DNA of 7,080 nt, from NCBI GenBank assembly GCA_033809415.1, contig JAPXLT010000251.1, positions 1 to 7,080 on the forward strand, given 5' to 3'. Each line of letters starts with the position of its first letter. Within the stretch, counting starts at the first letter, position 1. Positions 1-6,500 of this stretch are shown here, in pieces. The translations under genes and the position numbers were made by a program. A model generated the notes under the pieces. That model ran no database searches and was not told the origin of the DNA. It saw nothing but the letters and a program-made list of their open reading frames with translations. This stretch comes from JAQVUB01 sp033809415 (lineage in GTDB: Bacteria; Verrucomicrobiota; Lentisphaeria; Oligosphaerales; Oligosphaeraceae).

Positions 1-1350
1 CTGCGTCACCGCATCGGGAAAATCATGCGGGATGTCTTCGATGAAAATGGCTTCGTCGAAGTCGAAACCCCGATTTTAAGCAAGAGTACGCCGGAGGGCG
101 CACGGGACTATCTGGTGCCCAGTCGTGTGTATCCGGGCAGCTTTTATGCATTGCCGCAGGCACCCCAGCAGTACAAGCAGCTGCTGATGGTCGGCGGCAT
201 CGAGCGCTACTTCCAGATCGCTCGCTGTTTTCGTGATGAAGACCTGCGTGCCGACCGCCAGCCGGAATTCACCCAAGTCGATCTCGAAATGAGTTTCGTC
301 GATCAGGATGACATCATTGCTATCGTCGAAAAACTGCTGACGGCGGTGATGAAGGACGTGCATGGCATTACATTGGAAACCCCGTTCCCGCGCCTGACTT
401 GGAAAGAGGCGATGGAACGCTACGGCTCGGATAAGCCGGACCTGCGTTTCGAACTCGAATTGCGTGACCTCAGCAGCGTCTTTGCGAAGAGCGAATTCAA
501 GCCCTTCAGCACCACCCTTGGCGAGGGCGGCGTAGTCAAAGGGATCAACGCCTGCGGCATGGCGGAAAAATGCAGCAGGAAGATCCTGGACGGGCTTTCG
601 GATACCGCCAAGCTTTTTGGCGCCAAAGGCCTGGTCTGGCTCAAAGTCGAAAAAGGCGGCAACCTCACCGGTTCTGCAGCAAAATTCCTCAGCGATGCCG
701 AAAAACATGACCTGATCGAGGCTTTGTCAGCATCTGCCGGCGATCTGCTGTTGCTGGTGGCGGATTCCTGGCGCGTGGCCAGTGAAGTGCTTGGACGCAT
801 CCGCCTGGAAGTTGCCGATTTGGCCGGGCTCAATTGCGGCAAGGAATTCAAGTTCCTGTGGGTTGTCGAGTTCCCTCTGCTGGAATGGGATGCCGATTTA
901 CAGCGTTTTGTGGCGGTGCATCATCCTTTCACCAGCCCGCTCGATGAAGACCTTGAAAAATTGCGTACGGACCCGGGCAATGTGCGCGCCAAGGCCTATG
1001 ACATCGTGCTTAATGGTGTCGAGCTGGGAGGCGGCTCGATCCGGATTCACCGCCCGGAATTGCAGGAGCTGATGTTCCAAACTTTGGGGATCAGCGCAGG
1101 GGAGGCAAAATCGCGCTTCGGGCATATTCTCGAGGCATTCAGCTTTGGGGCACCGCCACATGGCGGACTGGCCATCGGCTTTGACCGCCTGGTCATGCTG
1201 CTTACCGGTGCCAAATCCATCCGCGATGTCATTGCTTTCCCGAAAACGGCCAAGGCAGCCTGCCTGATGACCGATTCCCCCAGCGATGTCGATCCCGAAC
1301 AGTTGCAGGAACTGGCCATTGCTATCCTGCCCGGGAAAAATTCCGAGTGA
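1..1350 (+). CDS. aspS: Aspartyl-tRNA synthetase, 5'-truncated by window edge
   Basis: Class II aminoacyl-tRNA synthetase that charges tRNA-Asp with aspartate in the cytoplasm. The frame is open from base 1 and the window holds the last 449 residues; bacterial AspRS is about 590, so the N-terminal anticodon-binding OB fold (roughly 140 residues) lies to the left. Numbering from base 1, residues 1-26 are motif 1, followed by TPEGARDYLVPSR (30-42), the QAPQ loop (53-56; QSPQ in many relatives), motif 2 FRDEDLRADRQPEFTQ (77-92), HHPFTSP (307-313), LGGGSIRIH (342-350) and motif 3 with GFDR (393-396). The roughly 130-residue GAD insertion that marks the bacterial type lies between about 140 and 275. 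No key residue seems missing. The ATG at 25 is internal (motif 1 starts before it), not the real start. Whether it is discriminating or also charges tRNA-Asn cannot be told, because the anticodon domain is outside the window. No clear terminator follows the TGA stop. Confidence 0.97.
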   Translation: MRHRIGKIMRDVFDENGFVEVETPILSKSTPEGARDYLVPSRVYPGSFYALPQAPQQYKQLLMVGGIERYFQIARCFRDEDLRADRQPEFTQVDLEMSFVDQDDIIAIVEKLLTAVMKDVHGITLETPFPRLTWKEAMERYGSDKPDLRFELELRDLSSVFAKSEFKPFSTTLGEGGVVKGINACGMAEKCSRKILDGLSDTAKLFGAKGLVWLKVEKGGNLTGSAAKFLSDAEKHDLIEALSASAGDLLLLVADSWRVASEVLGRIRLEVADLAGLNCGKEFKFLWVVEFPLLEWDADLQRFVAVHHPFTSPLDEDLEKLRTDPGNVRAKAYDIVLNGVELGGGSIRIHRPELQELMFQTLGISAGEAKSRFGHILEAFSFGAPPHGGLAIGFDRLVMLLTGAKSIRDVIAFPKTAKAACLMTDSPSDVDPEQLQELAIAILPGKNSE

Positions 1351-1385
1351 TCACTTTTGCGAGGCAACTAGAGGGCGTCCAAAAA

Positions 1386-1418
1386 GGTTTTTAACCACGA
1401 AAGGCACGAAAAAATTTT
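1386..1418 (+). repeat. Intergenic CACGAA-type repeat, copy 1
   Basis: Bases 1386-1402 (GGTTTTTAACCACGAAA) are identical over 17 bases to 2491-2507. The copy carries two CACGAA units, at 1396 and 1405, nine bases apart, and then an A-run/T-run. Its first 11 bases (GGTT-TTT-AACC) are a small inverted repeat able to form a 4-bp stem. Weaker similarity to copy 2 (TTTTGGATGGGGT against TTTTTGTAGGGTT) may extend the element to about 1427, which would place it just upstream of the next start codon. From memory, dispersed intergenic elements of this look are common in PVC-group genomes; the family assignment is not verified. Confidence 0.7.
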
Positions 1419-1433
1419 GGATGGGGTCTAACT

Positions 1434-2471
1434 ATGAACGAGAATGCCTGTCAGAATCCAGTAAAAACGACGGAAATCCCGTCGAAGGCCTGGCTTTGTG
1501 CTGAAAAGTACGACCAGGTACTGCTGGCATATCTGGTTTGTGTCTGGCATATTTTCCCGCCAAAGGCGCGCAGAATCCTGGCCAGTTTTTTCAACAATGC
1601 AGTTGTCCGCATCCGTCTGGCGGAGGAAAGCAACCGAGCCGGCAACTGCTTCCGGGTTATCAGCCGGCAGACCCTCGATTCGTTCGTGTACGATACTTGC
1701 ACAAATCCCGAAACCGGCATCGCGCCGCTGAAACCTTCCGCCAAGGCGGATGCAGTGGTTTTCTTCAACCAGGCCTGGGCAAGATTTACCATTTCCAGGG
1801 CATTGAGGCGGATTCTGTTTTTCTGCGGGCAGAGAAACGAACTCTTCTTATATCATACCCTATTCGCCGATCTCGAACGGAAACCCTATATCAAGCGCAA
1901 GAACAAAAAAACGATGCGGGAAATGTATCACGCCTCGGAGCGGGTCAGGGAAATCTTTCACCAACAGCTCGAAGCGGTGTTGCAGCAGACCATTTCGGAT
2001 TCACGCCTGGTCATGGAGGAATGGCAGCAGCTGCATCAGATATTGCCGGACCTCATCGCCCTCGATCCGGAAATGGCTACCCAGCACGACCTGCCTATCG
2101 AGGACATGAAGGCATTCTGGCTCGAATTGCTCGAAGACCCCATACCGGATACTGGCAAAACCTACCGGGAGATCGTCCACGATCCTAAAAGCACCGTGGA
2201 AATCCTGCAAAAAACGCGGGAATACATCCAGGGACAGCGGGATATCCGCTTTGTACCCGCCGAATTAAGCGAAGCAATGAATTATGCCTGCCTGGCCGCT
2301 GAACTGCTGAAAAACGACGATATGGACACCAAACTGAGCAAACGCCTCCTCTCGAGAGGCTTTTTCTGGCTCTCGAAGCAACAGTGGCTGGACCCCACCA
2401 CTATCAGATTGGCCGACCGCGCCGAAGATAAAATGCAGCATATGACCTTGGTCATCGACCAGGAAACATGA
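1434..2471 (+). CDS. Hypothetical protein, 345 aa, no recognised family
   Basis: I do not recognise this protein. The codon pattern in this frame looks coding throughout (third positions rich in C and G, ordinary amino-acid mix), unlike the overlapping frames. The first half (residues 1-160) is rich in aromatic residues and arginine, has several cysteines, and ends in a basic patch IKRKNKK (153-159). The second half is acidic and looks mostly helical, for example the stretch around 165-205 and the segment near 270-300. There is no signal peptide, no convincing membrane segment and no catalytic motif I can name, so a cytoplasmic protein is likely. The ATG at 1434 is the first start after an in-frame stop inside the repeat (1392-1394); the next in-frame ATG is at residue 161. 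The Shine-Dalgarno match is poor (GGATGGGG at 1419-1426). It follows aspS by 83 bases and a direct repeat lies on each side. Real gene: fairly sure; function: unknown. Confidence 0.75.
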   Translation: MNENACQNPVKTTEIPSKAWLCAEKYDQVLLAYLVCVWHIFPPKARRILASFFNNAVVRIRLAEESNRAGNCFRVISRQTLDSFVYDTCTNPETGIAPLKPSAKADAVVFFNQAWARFTISRALRRILFFCGQRNELFLYHTLFADLERKPYIKRKNKKTMREMYHASERVREIFHQQLEAVLQQTISDSRLVMEEWQQLHQILPDLIALDPEMATQHDLPIEDMKAFWLELLEDPIPDTGKTYREIVHDPKSTVEILQKTREYIQGQRDIRFVPAELSEAMNYACLAAELLKNDDMDTKLSKRLLSRGFFWLSKQQWLDPTTIRLADRAEDKMQHMTLVIDQET

Positions 2472-2490
2472 TCGCTAAAAGCAGGGTGCA

Positions 2491-2533
2491 GGTTTTTAAC
2501 CACGAAATACACGAACAAGCACGAATTTTTTTT
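2491..2533 (+). repeat. Intergenic CACGAA-type repeat, copy 2
   Basis: Same orientation as copy 1 and identical to it over the first 17 bases, including the GGTT-TTT-AACC inverted repeat. This copy has three CACGAA units, at 2501, 2510 and 2520, and ends in a run of eight T (2526-2533). It begins 19 bases after the stop of the orphan gene. There is no GC-rich stem directly before the T-run, so it does not look like a standard intrinsic terminator. Confidence 0.7.
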
Positions 2534-2570
2534 GTAGGGTTGTTGCTTTGACGGATGGGCTTGCAAGTCG

Positions 2571-2596
2571 AGGGATAGCACAGAAAGCTTTTCCCT
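2571..2596 (+). other. Imperfect hairpin in the pseudopilin leader region
   Basis: AGGGA (2571-2575) pairs with TCCCT (2592-2596); inside this, AGC (2577-2579) pairs with GCT (2587-2589), leaving a seven-base loop and small internal mismatches. No T-run follows, so it is not a typical terminator. It lies about 70 bases before the pseudopilin start and could be a 5' leader structure or chance. No pairing energy was computed. Confidence 0.3.
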
Positions 2597-2653
2597 AACT
2601 AAGTTGTACAATAGCCAATCCATAGTATCTATCGCAAGTTTTTGCACATTAAC

Positions 2654-2661
2654 AAAAGGAG
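2654..2661 (+). promoter_or_regulatory. Strong Shine-Dalgarno deciding a GTG start
   Basis: AAAAGGAG lies six bases before the GTG at 2668. An in-frame TAA at 2650-2652 rules out any upstream start, and no ATG occurs before the hydrophobic pilin segment, so this site fixes the pseudopilin start. Confidence 0.8.
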
Positions 2662-2667
2662 CAGACA

Positions 2668-3474
2668 GTGAAAAAAACATCCAGAGTGACGTCGGCATAT
2701 CGTTCTTGGCTTTATCCGCTTGGTGGCAGGTCTTTCTTTACTTTAATTGAGTTGCTGGTCGTTATCGCGATTATCGCGATCCTGGCCTCGATGCTGTTGC
2801 CGGCATTAGGCAAGGCGCAGGCAAAGGCACGGGCGATCAACTGCCTCAGCAACCTCAAGCAAGTTGGCGTTACCCTAAGCCAATACTGCATGGATTATGA
2901 GGCCTTTCCAAAGCACTTTACAAAAGCTCCGAACGGCTATAATATTAACTGGCCATCGGTAATGATATACTACTACGGGATTTCCGGAAAGACTATTAGC
3001 TGCCCCGGCTTTGCCAATGCCAATGTGGGATGCAAAAACATGACTTTAACGCTCGCGGAAAAGTATGTGAAGACGCCAGCTTCCTATGCAGTGGATGCCT
3101 ACAGTGATTTCGGCTTGAATACCAATCTTTACCGTGCATACAACGGCACCTCAAATCACCATCCGGATAAAGTCAAATATCCCAGCAAGCTGTTTCTTGT
3201 TGGGGATACCTATTTGCCCAGTAAGCCAAGTGCCGGCTATGCATATGTTGGTCACTCTTTTCAAGTAGACTCGAGTAACGGCAATTTTGACGGACGGCAT
3301 AGCTCCAAGGTGAACATTGCCTATTTCGATGGGCACGCTGGTGCTTTGGCAGCAAATCCGGGTTTGGATGGCAGAAGTTATACGACGTCAGTGAACCCAT
3401 ATAAGCTGTATCCCTTCAATTATGCGGTGGATGGTATACACAACAGCGCATTTTACGTTCCCTACGCCAGGTAA
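2668..3474 (+). CDS. Pseudopilin, prepilin-type N-terminal methylation domain (DUF1559-like)
   Basis: A 268-residue protein of the type II secretion/type IV pilin-like class, expected in the inner membrane or envelope after processing by a prepilin peptidase. Residues 1-23 form a basic leader. FTLIELLVVIAIIAILASM (24-42) is the class III signal and transmembrane helix, with Glu28 at mature position +5. LLPAL (43-47) and CLSNLKQVG (59-67) follow, as in the family. The C-terminal domain carries the conserved-looking FDGRH (207-211) and YFDGH (219-223) signatures, and there is a CPG at 112-114. The residue before the predicted cleavage site is Phe23, not the usual Gly. Such genes occur in many copies in Lentisphaerota and Planctomycetota, and the role of individual members is mostly unknown. 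The start is GTG with a strong Shine-Dalgarno. It probably forms an operon with the large hydrolase that starts 30 bases downstream. Family membership is near certain; the specific job is not. Confidence 0.93.
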   Translation: MKKTSRVTSAYRSWLYPLGGRSFFTLIELLVVIAIIAILASMLLPALGKAQAKARAINCLSNLKQVGVTLSQYCMDYEAFPKHFTKAPNGYNINWPSVMIYYYGISGKTISCPGFANANVGCKNMTLTLAEKYVKTPASYAVDAYSDFGLNTNLYRAYNGTSNHHPDKVKYPSKLFLVGDTYLPSKPSAGYAYVGHSFQVDSSNGNFDGRHSSKVNIAYFDGHAGALAANPGLDGRSYTTSVNPYKLYPFNYAVDGIHNSAFYVPYAR

Positions 3475-3491
3475 ACTGAAACACGACAGCA

Positions 3492-3497
3492 GAAAGG
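3492..3497 (+). promoter_or_regulatory. Ribosome binding site of the large hydrolase gene
   Basis: GAAAGG lies seven bases before the ATG at 3505, within the 30-base gap after the pseudopilin stop. There is no room for a convincing promoter or terminator in this gap, which favours one transcript for both genes. Confidence 0.6.
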
Positions 3498-3504
3498 CAG
3501 AACC

Positions 3505-6500
3505 ATGAGAAAAATATTGTCTTCAGTTGCTTTATGCATTGCAGCTTTCCTGCATGCGAATGACAGCACCTTAAACCTTACCTTTGATCAGCCTCAACAA
3601 GTCATCGTGGCCGGTCAACCCATCGATTTCAAAGGCGAGATCAAAGATGCCATGCTGGTGCTTGGCGAAAAGGGATATACCATCCCGGCGCAAAGCCTGG
3701 TGGGCGAGCAGGGGACGATCCTCGCCCAGCTCGCCATCGACAAGCACGACCCGGCCAGGCGCGGGGCACGCCACATGCTGACCCTGCGCACCAAAAGCAG
3801 GCTGTTTGTCGCGATCTACAACTTGGCCGACTTGAAATGCCTGTTCGCGTTTTCCGACCAAAATAAAAATGTCTACGTGTCATCGCCAAGCCCCATGAAG
3901 CCAGGGGAAAAATTCTACGCGGCCATCAGCTGGGACGGCAACCACATCCGCACCTATCTGAACGGGGAGCTGCTGCAAGAACGCGCCCAGGAAGTCCCGG
4001 TGAGCGCGGTGACGAATCTGCATATCGGCCCCTATAAGGACCCCTGGTACATCGTTGCTCCCTGGGGTGATGAAAACCGCATCGGCAAGCTGAAAACATG
4101 GAATCGAGCACTTACGCCAGCCGAAATTCAGAAGCAAAGCGGCATGGACAGCAAGCCGATCATAGATACGTTGCCCGCAAAACTTGTGATTCCCAAGGCT
4201 CCCGCGAAACCGCTTATTGACGGCAAGCTTGACGACCCCGCCTGGCGGCAAGCGGGTTCCCTGGTCGGCATGGTTGATCTGCGCGGCGACCCGCTCAAAG
4301 GCTGGCGCCTGCCGCATAACACCTACAAGTACCTCTGGGATAATGAAAATCTTTATCTGGGCTTCACTGCATTGTTTCCGAGCAATTCTGAAATCCGCAT
4401 GGGTAGCGACCGCAAGTCCGGTTCGAGTAACGAGGAAGCCTGGGGCTTTGAATCCTTCGAGTTCCGGGTGCTGTCGGGTGATGCATATTATCGCTTTGGC
4501 GGGAATGTTGCTGGAGGAAGCTGTTCGAGCAAGCGCTATGACAGTACTTGGAATGAAGACTGGGAATACAAGTCTGTTTTGACGCATCAGATTGACGACC
4601 GGAAACTGTGGGTCGGGGAAGTGGCCATTCCCTGGAAATCAATCGGTTTTTCCGCTGCTCCTAAGGATGAATTCTCCATCAATTTCAGCCGTTCATGGAT
4701 GCTTGCAACTGTCAGCTGCTGGTGTTCGAGTTCGTGGAATGGCGATTACACTAAACCGGAAGGCTTTCAGAAAATCCTGTGCAAAGACGTGCCTGCTATG
4801 CAGATCATAGAACAAGGCTCGCCGGAGTTTGCCTCGCTGAGCCAAAAAGTCCTCTTCTCTTCGCCGAAAGACACGAAGCTGCTCTATGAGGTGTTCGGAG
4901 CAACAAGGGACGGCACCATTACACCACGCAAACTCTTTTCCCAGGAGTTTGCAGTTTCCGCTGGGCAGTCTCGGGAGCAGGACTTAACCATTCCTATCCG
5001 CCAAAGCATCTATGATTCCCTAATCTTCGAACTCAAGGAAAAAGACCAAGTATTGATGCGGCAGATGCTGCCCTTCAAACTGAACGAGGAATTGTTCTCC
5101 CTGTCACCGCGTTTCTTCCAGAATAAACTGCAGACAAACGTCATTCATTTCATGGTAAAGGAAAAGTTTCCCGAGGAGGCACCTTATTCGTTCGTGCTGA
5201 AAAACAGCCAGGGCGAAGTCGTCCACTCGCAGGCGGTTGGGGACGAGGATGCGGTGACTGTCCCCTTTGACAATCGCAATCCAGCGGGAAATTACACCTT
5301 GCAATTGCAGGGAAAAAGCGGCAAGGCGCTTTATGAGAGAACGTTCCATTTCCCGGGCATCGGCGAATGGGCCAACATGACTTTTGACAACCGGATCATC
5401 CCACCATTCACACCCTTGCAAGTCGAAAGCGGGAACCAGGCATTCACCGCCTCGATGTACGCCAGAAGCTACCAGTGGAAAAATACACTCTTCCCGGCAG
5501 CAGTGTTTTCCAAGAACGAGGCTTTGCTGGCCGCGCCGGTACGCCTGACAGTCAATGGGAAAGACAGCACGGCGGCCTCTGTCAAACTGGGCAAAGTCGC
5601 TGATCATAGGATGGAATTCAACACCCGCCATGACAGCGAGGAGTGTACGGTTGTAAATGAAGGCTGGATCGAGTACGACGGCGTTTCCTATTACACTGTC
5701 AAATTCACGGCCAAAAAGCCGGTGAAGACCATGCAGCTTACCATTGACATGCCCGCAAAACTGTGCAAATACATCCATGCCAGCTCGAACGCACCATCCT
5801 GGGGGGCTAAGATCACCGACAAAGTATCTGACGGCGAGAGACAATTGCAATTCTTCCCGATGGTCTGGCTGGGCATGGAGGATAAGGGACTCTGCTTTTT
5901 CACGGAAACTCGCAAGGGCTGGAAAAACTCTCCGGTGCAGGTATATTCACTGAAGAAGGGTGCCGATTTGGCCTCTTTCAAAGTCTCCATGGCAGCGGAT
6001 ATAGCGGCTGGCGAGGAGTTGGAACTCGAGTTCGGTATTATCGCCACGCCAGTACGCCCCTTGCCGGAAAATTATCCCTGCAATCTTTACACATGGTCGT
6101 GGAATATTGCCATGAACCGCGTTGAAAACCCGGTCATTGACCTGGTGCTGGGACCTGCTCCCGGCAACAAGCTGGGGCATTCATTCGGAGACCTGCCAGG
6201 TGCTGGAAGCGAAGCTGCAATAAAAACCGTGCAGAAGCAGATTGCCCTGGCCAGAAAATACAAGGTACGCTATGTCCCATATAACATCGACCGCTACCTG
6301 AGCGACGAGTACCCGGAAATGGCCGCGTTCAAGGACGAGTGGAAAATCGCCCCGGACTATACCCTCGATTACGACACCGAACAGGGCAAGGCATTCCTGT
6401 ACGATTGCTGCCCGAGAACGCAAGCCAATAACTTCTTCATGTATAGATTCAAGAAAATGTTGGAAAACCTGGATTTGGACGGAATATACCTTGATTTCGG

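Noticed and set aside
76..708. A 210-codon antisense open frame inside aspS
   Set aside because: Antisense shadow of a strongly conserved AspRS reading frame, including motif 2; no independent ribosome binding site or family signal.
1538..2188. A 216-codon alternative + frame overlapping the orphan gene
   Set aside because: Its product is rich in Pro, Gly, Arg and Gln in the way of out-of-frame reading, and codon third-position bias favours the 1434-2471 frame.
1434..2471. The orphan gene considered as a transposase carried by a mobile element
   Set aside because: No DDE, HUH or recombinase motif is visible, and the flanking repeats are direct rather than terminal inverted repeats.
2501..2533. 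The CACGAA units considered as a CRISPR array, and the T-run as an intrinsic terminator
   Set aside because: The units are too short and too closely spaced for CRISPR repeats and spacers, and no GC-rich stem precedes the eight T.
2604..2632. Possible sigma-70 promoter (TTGTAC, then TATCTA 16 bases later) before the pseudopilin
   Set aside because: Each box matches the consensus at only three positions, which is about what chance gives in this AT-richer stretch.
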